Assembly (NCBI RefSeq): GCF_024171735.1
Contig: NZ_JAMTCH010000003.1
Coordinates: forward strand, 1,414,841 to 1,478,840
Direction: 5' to 3'
DNA length: 64,000 bases
From: Prauserella alba
GTDB lineage: Bacteria; Actinomycetota; Actinomycetes; Mycobacteriales; Pseudonocardiaceae
The position numbers were made by a program, and so were the translations under genes. Within the stretch, counting starts at the first letter, position 1, and each line of letters begins with the position of its first letter. The notes under the pieces were generated by a model. That model made no database searches. It saw only the letters and a program-made list of their open reading frames with translations, and was not told the origin of the DNA. Shown here one piece after another: positions 39,501 to 46,955 of the stretch.

Positions 39501-42500
39501 ACGACCACGGTCGCGTGCATACCGTGACCGGCCCGGCGGGCGGGGTCACCACGACCACCTACGACGCGTTCGGCACCGTGACCCGTGAGGTCGCCCCGTC
39601 CGGAACGGAGTTCACCGCCACGTACACCACGGGTCGTCACCAGCTTGCGACGCGCACCGTGCACGGCTACAGCGGTGACGGCAAGGAGCCCCGCGATGTG
39701 GTGCTCGAATCACGCGCGTACGACCCTGCCGGGCGGCTCGCGTCGGTGACCGACGCGATGGGACGTACCAGGTCGTTCAGCTACTACAACGACAACTTGC
39801 TCGAAGCCGAAGCGGTGGAGGACGGGCGCAGCGACCCGGACACCGGTGAGAAACAACGCTTCTACACCGGCGTGTACCGCTACGACGGTGCCGGGCAGCC
39901 CACCAAGAAGTGGATCGGGCACGGCCGTTACACCACGACCACGTCCTACGACAACGCCGGGCGCGTGACGAAGACCGTCGACCGGGAGGGCGACGAGGTG
40001 CTTCGCAGCAGCGAAACCACCTACGACGCCCTCGACAACCCGGTACACGTCGTGGGAAAGAACGCCGACGGCAGCCGGCACTCCGACGTCGAGTCCGATT
40101 TCGACGCACTCGGCAGACCGACGTCACGGACCGTCCACACCGGATCGGAGGCGCTGACCACACGCACCACCAGGGACCAGGCCGGTCTCGTGACCGCGAC
40201 CGTCGGCCCGCGTGGCACCGCCACCGGCGCCGACGCGGAAGACTTCACGACCGAGTACTCGTACGATGCCCTCGGCCGGCAGGTCGGGGTGACGGCGCCG
40301 CCGGTCGAGGCCGAGAGCCGCGGAAACGATCCGCGTACGCTGCGCCCGACGACCACGATCGGCTACAACACGTTCGGTGAGCCGGTGGCCCAGCGTGACG
40401 CGGCCGGCAACGTCACCCGGAAGTCGTTCGACGCGGCAGGACGTGAGACGTCGACGACGTTGCCGCGTTACACACCACCGGACGGCGGTGACGCGATCTC
40501 GCCGACGACGCGGACCCGGTACGACAAGGCGGGCCGCGTCACGGCGACGGTGGACGCGCAGGGACGTGAGACGACGTACCGCTACGACGAACTCGGCAAC
40601 CTGCGGGGCCGGACGGATCCCCCGTTGTCCTCAGGGCAATCCGGTGGGGAATGGACCGCGACCCATGACCCGCTCGGTGAACGGCTGTCGGTGACGGACC
40701 CGACCGGTGCACGTACCCACGCCACCTATGACGTGTTCGGTCGCCGCGCGACGTCGACGGTGGTGGAGCGTGTCCCGGATCCCACGCGGAATCTGACGAC
40801 CCGCTACACCTACGACGAGTTGGGCAACCCGGCGACGGCGACCAGTCCATCGGGAGTGGTCACCAAGGCCACCTGGGACGATGCGGGCAACAGGTTGTCG
40901 AGCACGGACGGGCTGGGAAACACCACCACGGCCACGTTCGACGGCGCGGGCAACCGGCTCACCGCGACGGACCCGACGGGGCGGTCGACGCGATACGACT
41001 ACGACCTCGCCGGCCGCCGGGTGTCCGCATCGGACACGAACGCCGCCGGTGAGCAACAGCGGAAGCGCACCTTCGACTACGACCGGGCCGGCAACCGGAC
41101 CGGTGTCACCGATGCACTGGGCCACACCACCACCCGCACGTATGACGCGCTCGACCGCCTGCGGTCGGTGACACGTCCGGTGGCCGAGGGTGAGTCGACC
41201 ACCCGGAGCTACGGCTACGACGCGGCGGGACACGTCACGCGCGCCACCGACGGGAACGGGAATGCGACAGTGTTCACCGTCAACGCGTGGGGCCTGCCGG
41301 AGTCGACCGTCGAGCCTGCCACCGCGCAGACCCCGGACGAAGCAGATCGCACCTACACCGCTGTCTACGGGCTGAACGGGCGACTGGCCCGGCTGGTGAA
41401 GCCGGGTGGGGTGACGGTGTCCAACAGTTACGACCCGTTGGGCAACCTGACCAAGCAGGTCGGCAGCGGGGCGTCGGCGGCGACGCCCGACCGGACGTTC
41501 ACCTACGACACAGCCGGCCGGTTGACGAGTGTGTCCGCACCCGGCGGTACCGACGAGTTCGAGTACGACGATCGCGGGAATCTCGTCTCGGCGAAGGGCC
41601 CCTCGGGGTCGTCGAGCTATACGTGGGACGACGACGGCCGTCAGGTGAGTGCGACGACGCAGGCCGGCACGGCGAGTTTCGGCTACGACGGCGCGGGCCG
41701 GCTGGCGTCGGCGACGGATCCGCTGACCGGGACGAGTGTGTCCTACGGCTACGACGAAGCCGGGCGGGTGACCTCGGCCGGGTACGGCGACGGCGGGGCG
41801 TCGCGGGCGTTCGGCTACGACGGCCTGGGCCGCCTCACCTCGGACGAGATCACAGCGCCGGACGGCACGGTGACCGCGGCGATCGCGTACGGCTACGACA
41901 AGGCCGACCGGCTCACGTCGAAAACCACCACGGGCATCGCGGGTGCGGCGGACAACGCCTATTCCTATGACCGGGCGGGGCGGTTGACGTCGTTCGACGA
42001 CGGCGACGGCGCCCACGCCTACGGCTGGGACGCGGCGGGCAATCTCGTGCGCGACGGGGCGGCCGAGGCGACGTTCGACGCCCGTAACCGGCTGGTGTCC
42101 AAGGACGGCACGAGTTACGCATACACCCCGCGGGGCACGCTGACCTCCCGCACGAGCGGTGGCGAGACCACGCAGGTGCAGTTCAACGCGTTCGATGAGC
42201 TGGTCGCCGACGGGTCTACCGACTACGCCTACGACGGGTTGGGCCGGTTGGTTACGGCCGGTGATGCGGCCTTGTCGTACGCCGGGACCGGTATCGACGT
42301 CACCGGTGACGGGACGGATTCCTACACCTACACCCCGGGTGGGGATGTGCTGGGTGTGGGCTCCGGTGACGGCTCGGCGAGTGTGGCGTGGACGGATCAG
42401 CACACGGATTTGGTGGGGGTGTTCGATCCGGCGGACGGGCAGTTGGCCGGGTCGCGCACCTACGGTCCGTTCGGGCAGCAGACCGCCGGTGAGGGTGTTG

Positions 42501-43909
42501 AGCCTGGTCTGGGTTATCAGCACCAGTACACCGATCCGGGTTCGGGCAACGTGAACATGGGTGTGCGGTGGTATCAGCCCGACGCGGCCGTGTTCGCGTC
42601 CCGTGACACCACCGGTCTCGATCCCCGCGATGTCGGTAACGCGAATCGCTATGCCTTTGTGGGTGGTGATCCGCTGGGGCGGACCGATCCGACTGGTCGG
42701 TGTTTCGGCGTGTGCACGATCGGGATCAGTATCGGTATCGGTACGATCGCGAAGGCGGTCGCGGGTGCGACTGCGGCTACGGCAGCTCTGGCGGCGGCTC
42801 CGCATGTGGCGGACCGGGTCGAGTCGTGGACCTCGGACGCGACGACCGGCCTGCCGCCCGCCCCGACTCCGACCCCTCGACCCCCGCAGCGCTCCCTGAA
42901 GGACATGTGGGACGCCACCGTCGCGAAGTGGTGGAAGAACACCGGCCAGAGCTGGTGGCGGGGCGCCGCCCGGGTGGCGGGCCGTATCGGTGATCACTTC
43001 GACGGCTGGTGGTCCTCGCCCGGTTCGGGGCCGAATCGGCGGCCGTCGTTTCCGGGGCGGGCCTGGACGTACTCCCCGGACGGCGGCCCCGGTGGCGGTG
43101 GTGGCTGGCTGGGCAACCCCGGCGGTGGCCAGGCGGCCGCTGCAGCTGCGGCGGCGGCCGCGCGGGCCTACCAGGCCTGGCTGGCCGCGCGGCGCCAACG
43201 GGTCATCGACGACGCCATGACCCCGCACGCCCTGCCGGACGCGTCGAAACAGCCGGTGATCGCCCCGTCGGTGCAGCGCGCTATCGACGCGGCCGAAGGT
43301 GCACCACCGGTGCACCTGGGAGTGCTCAACCCTACCGCCGACGACACCGACCCGTACCAACCACAACAGACCGGTGGTGCCGCCGAACCCGACGGCATCC
43401 AAACCAACCACCTCATCAGCGACGAATGCGCCACCGGCGGTGAAGTCCGACGCAACGGCACCGGCTGGGAATGCACGGCCATCGACGGTGGCGTCACCGA
43501 ACCCGGTAGAATCAGCGGCGGCGGAGACCAGCCCTACGGCTTCGGCACAGAGGCTGGAGCCGCAAATGTCGAACTTCCTGTCTTGGAGATCGAGGCCGCC
43601 CGGATGCCGAACATCGCCGAGAACGTCCAAAGCGCGCTAGACGAGGGCCATCCAAGGATCCTGGCTCGGACCACCGACGAATCGCTGATCCGCGGTAACC
43701 GTGCCGCCGCTTGCGAAGGATTCTGTGGACCGGGAAGCCCGGACGAGTACCCATTCGCGTCGACCCGCCAAGGAGGTGCTGGCGCCCGGGTGGCAGGCGT
43801 TCCGATCGGTGAGCAACGCATCCAGGGTGGAGTTCTCTCGAGATTCTACCGGAAGTACAGCATTGGAGAAGGCGACTTGTTCCGAGTCATTGTCCGAGGT
43901 CTGGAATGA
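33524..43909 (+). CDS. Secreted RHS/YD-repeat polymorphic toxin, NucA/NucB tip
   Basis: The protein has 3461 residues from GTG 33524 (GAGAGG five bases upstream). The order is: signal peptide 1-37 (VWSLVLVAVILVGLLSAPPM); a DNRLRE-like cell-surface domain about 360-525; a DUF6531-type start of the RHS barrel about 770-860 (NLAVQRTYNSRDPRRDGAFG); three LamG/concanavalin-like domains at about 970-1185, 1255-1470 and 1490-1695, inserted between YD repeats; a long array of YD repeats (YDELGR, YDAAGH type) to about 2970; the RHS core (YGPFGQQT, PLGRTDPTGR) to about 3055; an Ala/Pro-rich linker; and a C-terminal nuclease with DEYPFASTRQGG and QGGVLSRFYRK. The barrel should encapsulate the tip and deliver DNase to competitors. 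The stop overlaps the immunity start. Confidence 0.93.
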   Translation: MLLSLGRVGVRVWSLVLVAVILVGLLSAPPMTRSALAAQGELPEQHYGSAAGRSHRVPAEATEPRRNRAQHNAAPQPGGLPPDERAATPELGEAPAPDARVEVGAKDTPADVKGFDKATSQLVAEDSGPKRRVFENADGTRTLRMYQGRRFFRDENGQWQRIDSTLKADGERFVTAADSDAKRFARVATASELASTSLGDQGSFGFGLADAEPVHGTVDGRSVTYEDVRSDADIILQATPMGIKEKMILHSADAPAVWEFPLHLDGVTASIDDEGSVVLRDADDAVAGRIPPGFMEDAARDPHSGEGVRSYDVDYELIGDSAEPVLRVSVDQEWLRDPSREFPVAVDPSVSRKDSPGSTYVLSPYTNDYSGEPNLSVGTYNGGGNKAAAYLKFGNVSSELAGQRVLGTKLWMYETWSYSCQARPVTVHPVTQSWSVGGNKSWPGPSWGAKLATKRFARGHDSGCSSGWVGIDLGDRGRNLVQGWTHGKANHGLTVRASTTDSYGWKKFASASSANAPSLAVTYTPYWAEYGVGAMTQTVSSSDDGRMQVQVTNRGKDTWTPTNGYELGYRIWDAASGRELEYGTNAAWTKMPRKVAPGQSVTIDARVKQVPPGRYKIRWDMGRRGVARFSWSGAPMSKAVFFTIGNQTPVVGSASPPSNYESPTLTPTLTLRGRDRDAYPGKGLQYRFKLCDSSGADCTQTEWQDSPRWSVPEGRLRWSQDYTWYGQLSDTESRSAWTGAATLSPTVPQPAITSHLASAQDEAEVDPGIGNFTGRDTDASVAAAGPNLAVQRTYNSRDPRRDGAFGSGWATTWDSRVKPDGDGTGNVVVTFPDGRQARFGRNADGSYQAPPGERSTVVDRDNGGWLLKVPGAMRYAFDSAGRLATVTDVAGHVQRLSYESGKLATATDETSGRKLSFTWSGGHVAEVDAGGNTWAYTYDGDRLTEVCDPTQACTSYAYEQASHYRTVTMDANPYAYWRLSENGGSTAVSEVPGFWGDVDGTAVDVDFGQSGPLAGSPSTAAGFNGTSSHVRLPDDLVRGSQYASVELWFNTTDEGVLFSTSNYLPGDAEPKGSMPALYVGSDGKLHGHFWNGSVDGIVSDAAVNDGQWHHVVLSGAYDTQTLYLDGAEVGSQAGQLVNIDPYDFLGAGALNDRDWPAEPATDGGAWNYFDGQIAEVAFYQHPLGQSTVSEHHAGHTAADVLTEITRPGGTVAASLAYDKADDRVTRYTDANNGTRTIGAPVVQGDGHRYGNQVRSSAPDSHWRLAENEGTSAHGSPALRRATYHGGQRGAGPFPNSHARSFDGNASYARLPDGLVRSTRQGSVSLWFNTTASDGGVLFATADHLPGESSEGGAVPLLYVGTDGKLHGHFWQGSAPGMASEAVVNDGDWHQVVLAGDDTTQTLFLDGVEIGTLDGTIENRREHVLVGTGWTRANQWPQIGDRDWAYFDGRIAHVGWYPNALHATAVSGLYESRTDQGWQEETARAWGVHTLWPLDEVTTAEKADVVTGTTAATYHDVDTSTQPAMPGSGGVGLNGTSSYVQLPDHQIYGRTRTSVEMWFKTSARTGGALYATGRDLPGDSGGGAYPVLYVGNDGLLRGGFWDGDTAGITSDNVVNDGDWHHVALTGDGSLQRMYLDGQLVGSRADGRIANIDRYEFVGTGRFDDGWPQIPEGWGYFEGQIGEVATYHRPLDAARIQAHYAASVAATAVTTTDPAGDRTTHTFDPTKGGRHVSVDRPGPGARVYAYDTGGFVRKVTDENGHVTRFVNDAHGNRLSSAACRDDGVEACYTSYTSYFWNDDDPLDPRNGQVTESRDGRSSGPDDDRFLTRYTYTADGNVASASVPGANGGAQRTTTHTYTDGSGTAAGGGTEPAGLLKTTTDPAGGVTRYAYTQTGDLARVTDAAGKVTEYDYDELGRKTSETVTSDAIGTATTTYRYDAVGRLVERLDPAAPNGVTDDAHQRRTTNTYNPDGTLSDVTVDDVAGEDEARTTSYTYDDHGRVHTVTGPAGGVTTTTYDAFGTVTREVAPSGTEFTATYTTGRHQLATRTVHGYSGDGKEPRDVVLESRAYDPAGRLASVTDAMGRTRSFSYYNDNLLEAEAVEDGRSDPDTGEKQRFYTGVYRYDGAGQPTKKWIGHGRYTTTTSYDNAGRVTKTVDREGDEVLRSSETTYDALDNPVHVVGKNADGSRHSDVESDFDALGRPTSRTVHTGSEALTTRTTRDQAGLVTATVGPRGTATGADAEDFTTEYSYDALGRQVGVTAPPVEAESRGNDPRTLRPTTTIGYNTFGEPVAQRDAAGNVTRKSFDAAGRETSTTLPRYTPPDGGDAISPTTRTRYDKAGRVTATVDAQGRETTYRYDELGNLRGRTDPPLSSGQSGGEWTATHDPLGERLSVTDPTGARTHATYDVFGRRATSTVVERVPDPTRNLTTRYTYDELGNPATATSPSGVVTKATWDDAGNRLSSTDGLGNTTTATFDGAGNRLTATDPTGRSTRYDYDLAGRRVSASDTNAAGEQQRKRTFDYDRAGNRTGVTDALGHTTTRTYDALDRLRSVTRPVAEGESTTRSYGYDAAGHVTRATDGNGNATVFTVNAWGLPESTVEPATAQTPDEADRTYTAVYGLNGRLARLVKPGGVTVSNSYDPLGNLTKQVGSGASAATPDRTFTYDTAGRLTSVSAPGGTDEFEYDDRGNLVSAKGPSGSSSYTWDDDGRQVSATTQAGTASFGYDGAGRLASATDPLTGTSVSYGYDEAGRVTSAGYGDGGASRAFGYDGLGRLTSDEITAPDGTVTAAIAYGYDKADRLTSKTTTGIAGAADNAYSYDRAGRLTSFDDGDGAHAYGWDAAGNLVRDGAAEATFDARNRLVSKDGTSYAYTPRGTLTSRTSGGETTQVQFNAFDELVADGSTDYAYDGLGRLVTAGDAALSYAGTGIDVTGDGTDSYTYTPGGDVLGVGSGDGSASVAWTDQHTDLVGVFDPADGQLAGSRTYGPFGQQTAGEGVEPGLGYQHQYTDPGSGNVNMGVRWYQPDAAVFASRDTTGLDPRDVGNANRYAFVGGDPLGRTDPTGRCFGVCTIGISIGIGTIAKAVAGATAATAALAAAPHVADRVESWTSDATTGLPPAPTPTPRPPQRSLKDMWDATVAKWWKNTGQSWWRGAARVAGRIGDHFDGWWSSPGSGPNRRPSFPGRAWTYSPDGGPGGGGGWLGNPGGGQAAAAAAAAAARAYQAWLAARRQRVIDDAMTPHALPDASKQPVIAPSVQRAIDAAEGAPPVHLGVLNPTADDTDPYQPQQTGGAAEPDGIQTNHLISDECATGGEVRRNGTGWECTAIDGGVTEPGRISGGGDQPYGFGTEAGAANVELPVLEIEAARMPNIAENVQSALDEGHPRILARTTDESLIRGNRAAACEGFCGPGSPDEYPFASTRQGGAGARVAGVPIGEQRIQGGVLSRFYRKYSIGEGDLFRVIVRGLE
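42653..43395 (+). repeat. 743-bp linker repeat, main-gene copy
   Basis: Inverted partner of 32307-33049. Inside it, 43172-43395 is also repeated directly at 46257-46480, so both inversion and deletion can act on the same linker. Confidence 0.9.
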
Positions 43910-44298
43910 AGCGACTGCTCGCAACGGCGTCCATCCCTCCTGTTTATGGGCAGGTCTCCGTCCACGCTCCTGGGACAGTCGATCTGCCGGAGTGGGTCAC
44001 TGGCGAGGAGTCAGCACTCGCCTCGGAACACGCAGTCGTGATCGCAACGCAGATGGACACGGACGGCGATGTGGCGTTGAGCGTGCTGGAGGGCGACGGT
44101 CCCGAGGCCGGGGAGCTCGTGTCGGATGCTGACCTCTCTTTTCCTGAGGCTTCCCTCGAGTTCGGAAGCATCGTCGCGAATGCACTTCACCGGGTTCGCC
44201 TGGCCACAGCTGGCTACACGCGTGTTCGCGTATACGCCGACCCGCCGGGACTTGCTCGTAGCGTCGTGGTTGTGCTCGATCCAGGCGCAGCGTCATGA
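43906..44298 (+). CDS. Putative immunity protein of the main RHS toxin
   Basis: The protein has 130 residues from ATG 43906, overlapping the toxin stop by four bases (ATGA). It has a beta-rich pattern (SIPPVYGQVSVHAPGTVDLP; EHAVVIATQMDTDGDVALSV; YTRVRVYADPPGLARSVVVV) without a signal peptide, so it is cytoplasmic. I recognise no named immunity family. Position and coupling make it the cognate inhibitor of the NucA/NucB-type tip. Its own stop overlaps the next start (second immunity fragment). Confidence 0.7.
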   Translation: MKRLLATASIPPVYGQVSVHAPGTVDLPEWVTGEESALASEHAVVIATQMDTDGDVALSVLEGDGPEAGELVSDADLSFPEASLEFGSIVANALHRVRLATAGYTRVRVYADPPGLARSVVVVLDPGAAS

Positions 44299-44393
44299 GC
44301 AGAACGTCCGAGGTCGGGCATGTCTTCGTGGTCCCGACCGGTGACGGTCGCGCAGGGGTTGGCCAGGTAGTCGCGACTTAGAGCGCCTATTAC
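44295..44393 (+). pseudogene. Truncated second immunity gene, Imm26-like
   Basis: ATG 44295 overlaps the preceding stop and encodes MSRTSEVGHVFVVPTGDGRA then GVGQVVAT, stopped by TAG 44379-44381. The motif VGxVFxVPxxDGRxGxGQVV is typical of the start of Imm26 immunity proteins. In-frame SAYYY follows the TAG, and then the IS3 element begins, so the gene appears killed by a nonsense mutation and the insertion. Confidence 0.45.
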
Positions 44394-44466
44394 TACAGGG
44401 GGCTGCTGCAGGGGTCTGTGACATCTGAGTTCGCTTGCCGAGAGGTGGGCGTGGAAGGATGCCACT

Positions 44467-44795
44467 GTGCCGAAGCCGTACCCCCGTGAGTTCCGTGAGG
44501 ACGCGTGGTCCGGGTCGCGCGTAACCGCGAGCCTGGTGTGACGATCGAGCAGGTCGCCAGCGACTTCGGTGTTCATCCGATGACGTTGCAGAAGTGGCTG
44601 CGCGCGGCCGATGCCGAGGACGGTGTCAAACCCGGCCTCACTGCTGCTGCCGCGGCTGAGTTGCGGGAGCTCAAGCGGCGGAATCGGCTGTTGGAGCAGG
44701 AGAACGAGGTGTTGCGCCGGGCTGCGGCGTATCTGTCGCAGGGCAATCTGCCGGGAAAGGCTCTACCCGCTCGTGAAGGAGTTGGCCGCCCCTGA
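44467..44795 (+). pseudogene. IS3 OrfA, frameshifted
   Basis: GTG 44467 begins (M)PKPYPREFRED, then two extra bases at about 44503-44504 shift the frame; from 44505 the sequence continues VVRVARNREPGVTIEQVASD, the expected HTH of IS3 OrfA, with a leucine zipper (LRELKRRNRLLEQENEVLRR). In the intact family these two parts are one continuous helix-turn-helix protein of about 95-100 residues. Confidence 0.75.
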
Positions 44796-45648
44796 CGCAC
44801 CGATCCGGGTGCCGGTGGCGGTGACGTGCCGGGTTTTGAAGCTCCATCGCCAGCACTACTACGCCTGGCTGCGCAGGCCGGTCACCGAGGCCGAACTGAC
44901 CGAGGCATATCTGGCCACCGCCGTGTTCGACGCTCACCGCGAGGACCCCGAATTCGGGTATCGCCTGTTGCACGATGAGGTCACCGCCACGGGCGTCGAG
45001 GTGTCGGACCGCACGGTGTGGAAGATCTGCTCAGCGAACGAGTGGTGGTGCGTGTTCGGTAAGAAACGCCGCAGCCGCAAGGCCCGGCCCGGTCCGCCCG
45101 CGCACGACGATCTCGTGCGCCGGGAGTTCACCGCGCAGGCGCCGAACCAGGTATGGCTGACCGACATCACCGAACACCCCACCGGTGAGGGCAAGATCTA
45201 CCTCTGCGCGGTCAAGGACGTGTGGTCGAACCGGGTCGTGGGCTATTCCATCGCCGACCGCATGACCTCTCAGCCCGCCCTCGACGCGCTGGAGTCAGCC
45301 GTCGCCCGCCGAGGCGGCAGCGTCGCCGGATGCCGGCTCCACAGCGATCGTGGAGGCCAATTCCGGAGTCGGAAACTGCAGCAAGCGTTGTGGCGCCACC
45401 ACATGCGCGGCTCGATGGGCCAGGTCGGCGCTGCCGGCGACAACGCCGCCATGGAGAGCTTCTTCAGCCTCCTCCAACGCAATGTGCTCGACCGCCGCAC
45501 ATGGGCCACACGCGACGAGCTCCGCATCGCGATCGTCACCTGGATCGAACGCACCTACCACCGACGCCGACGCCAAACCCGCCTCGGCCGCTTGACCCCC
45601 ATCGAATACGAAACCATCATGAGCCACACCGCCACCCCGGCGGCCTAA
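44773..45648 (+). CDS. IS3 OrfB transposase (rve, DDE)
   Basis: The frame has 291 residues from GTG 44773; in the IS3 family it is normally joined to OrfA by programmed -1 frameshifting. The HTH_21 part (LATAVFDAHREDPEFGYRLL) precedes the integrase core with catalytic Asp in WLTDITEHP, Asp in RLHSDRGGQFRS and Glu in NAAMESFFSLLQRNVLD. The C-terminus (LGRLTPIEYE) is typical. OrfB is intact, but without OrfA transposition is unlikely. Confidence 0.88.
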   Translation: MKELAAPDAPIRVPVAVTCRVLKLHRQHYYAWLRRPVTEAELTEAYLATAVFDAHREDPEFGYRLLHDEVTATGVEVSDRTVWKICSANEWWCVFGKKRRSRKARPGPPAHDDLVRREFTAQAPNQVWLTDITEHPTGEGKIYLCAVKDVWSNRVVGYSIADRMTSQPALDALESAVARRGGSVAGCRLHSDRGGQFRSRKLQQALWRHHMRGSMGQVGAAGDNAAMESFFSLLQRNVLDRRTWATRDELRIAIVTWIERTYHRRRRQTRLGRLTPIEYETIMSHTATPAA

Positions 45649-45684
45649 CCCACTGTCACAGTTTCCTTCAGCAGCCCCGCAGTC

Positions 45685-45912
45685 ATGGGTTGGTGCCCGG
45701 GTAATTCCGGGGCAGGGTTTTCCTGCACCGCTGAGCTCACGTCGGGGACCAGCTTGCAGGCGGCCGGGTCGGGTGCTGAGTTCTACGTCGGCGACATTGC
45801 CGGCGGAGATGTCTCGCCACCCGACTTCACGGCCGCGACGGATGCGGAGATTCGCTCGGGGCTGCCGTCATGGGGATCGGAGATCGAGGTCGTCCACGCC
45901 TCGTTCGTGTGA
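45685..45912 (+). pseudogene. Short orphan reading frame right of the IS3 element
   Basis: ATG 45685 to TGA 45912 encodes 75 residues ending IRSGLPSWGSEIEVVHASFV. No ribosome binding site and no recognised family. It is most likely the C-terminal fragment of an immunity or tip gene displaced by the IS3 insertion. The region to 46256 is otherwise noncoding and contains a degraded copy of the RHS core end (46100-46140). Confidence 0.35.
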
Positions 45913-46256
45913 TCCCCGAGTTCAGCTCGCTTGTTCGCTGAAGCTTTGGCGGGTGTGGTGGCGCAGGAGGGCACCTCCGAAGAAGGTGGCGACATTATGG
46001 CAATCAAACGGTTTTGGATCCGTGAGCATCTGATCCAGGTTTCTCCAAAGATCACATGATTCGGATTTCCGGCGTGGTCTGACTCATTCCTGTGGTAACG
46101 CCGCCTTTGTCGGTGTTGATCCGCTGGGGCGACCGGTCCGAGTGGGTGGAGTTTCACTCCTTTCGTAGTGGGAATCGGAATCGGTACCGGTGAACTCGCA
46201 ACGGGCGGTCACGGGTAGGGCTGCGGCGGCGGTGGTTGGCTGGACTCGGGTGGTAG

Positions 46257-46480
46257 GCCTGGCTGGCCGCGCGGCGCCAACGGGTCATCGACGACGCCAT
46301 GACCCCGCACGCCCTGCCGGACGCGTCGAAACAGCCGGTGATCGCCCCGTCGGTGCAGCGCGCTATCGACGCGGCCGAAGGTGCACCACCGGTGCACCTG
46401 GGAGTGCTCAACCCTACCGCCGACGACACCGACCCGTACCAACCACAACAGACCGGTGGTGCCGCCGAACCCGACGGAAT
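46257..46480 (+). repeat. 224-bp direct repeat of the RHS pre-toxin linker
   Basis: Near-identical to 43172-43395 in the same orientation. A TAG lies just before it in frame (46254-46256), so it is not translated from upstream. Recombination with the main gene would delete the intervening 3.1 kb and install the downstream tip. Confidence 0.85.
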
Positions 46481-46955
46481 ACAGACCAGCCACCTGTTGG
46501 GCGAGGAATGCGCCACCGGCGGACAGGTCCGACGCCACGGCACCGGCTGGGAATGCACCACCATCGACACCGGCGCCACACAGCCCGGTACCCTCAGCAG
46601 CGACGGCGACCAGCCCTACGGCTTCCGCGCAGACACTGACGAGGCCGCGAAGTACGGAGATGAGGCCGTCGAAGGTGTCGGCGACGTCCGCACCTATGTC
46701 GATCTGACTAAGGGTCGATCGATTCGCAATGTCGGGACAGATACCACACACAAGGAGTTCGTCGACACGCTCACACGAAGTGGATGGATATCCCGTACAT
46801 CCAAGGATGGCACAGTCCAGATCTTTTCGATGGACGGTGCAAAGTACGTCGTCCGGGGCAAGAACTCAAGCGGCTATCCAGGATGGACGGCAGATTTCAC
46901 ACCGCAAGGATCTACGGAGAAAACCTTGGAAATCCGATTGGGATATAAGCCATGA
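46299..46955 (+). CDS. Orphan RHS tip, small basic toxin of unknown type
   Basis: The frame has 218 residues from the internal ATG 46299, but this start is part of the linker and probably not a real one. Residues 1-110 are linker. The C-terminal tip (about 140-218) has HKEFVDTLTRSGWISRTSKD, VQIFSMDGAKYVVRGK, SGYPGWTADFTPQGS and LEIRLGYKP. This pattern, a short helix then basic beta strands, is seen in small RNase-type CDI/RHS toxins, but I cannot name the family. It is followed by a coupled immunity gene, which supports a toxin identity. Confidence 0.6.
   Translation: MTPHALPDASKQPVIAPSVQRAIDAAEGAPPVHLGVLNPTADDTDPYQPQQTGGAAEPDGIQTSHLLGEECATGGQVRRHGTGWECTTIDTGATQPGTLSSDGDQPYGFRADTDEAAKYGDEAVEGVGDVRTYVDLTKGRSIRNVGTDTTHKEFVDTLTRSGWISRTSKDGTVQIFSMDGAKYVVRGKNSSGYPGWTADFTPQGSTEKTLEIRLGYKP

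Larger units (their letters stand above)
44392..45682 (+). mobile_element. IS3-family insertion sequence
   Basis: It carries orfA and orfB of an IS3-type element between imperfect inverted repeats: GGGGGCTGCTGCAGGGGTCT then GTGACA on the left (44398-44423), and the complement of CTGTGACA...GCTGCTG on the right (45654-45679). The exact ends and target duplication are unclear. OrfA is frameshifted, so the copy is probably immobile. Confidence 0.8.

Noticed and set aside
40631-43630. 999-codon open frame on the minus strand inside the RHS gene
   Set aside because: It is the mirror of the repetitive, GC-rich YD-repeat coding strand, without RBS or domain; the plus-strand protein has clear domains.
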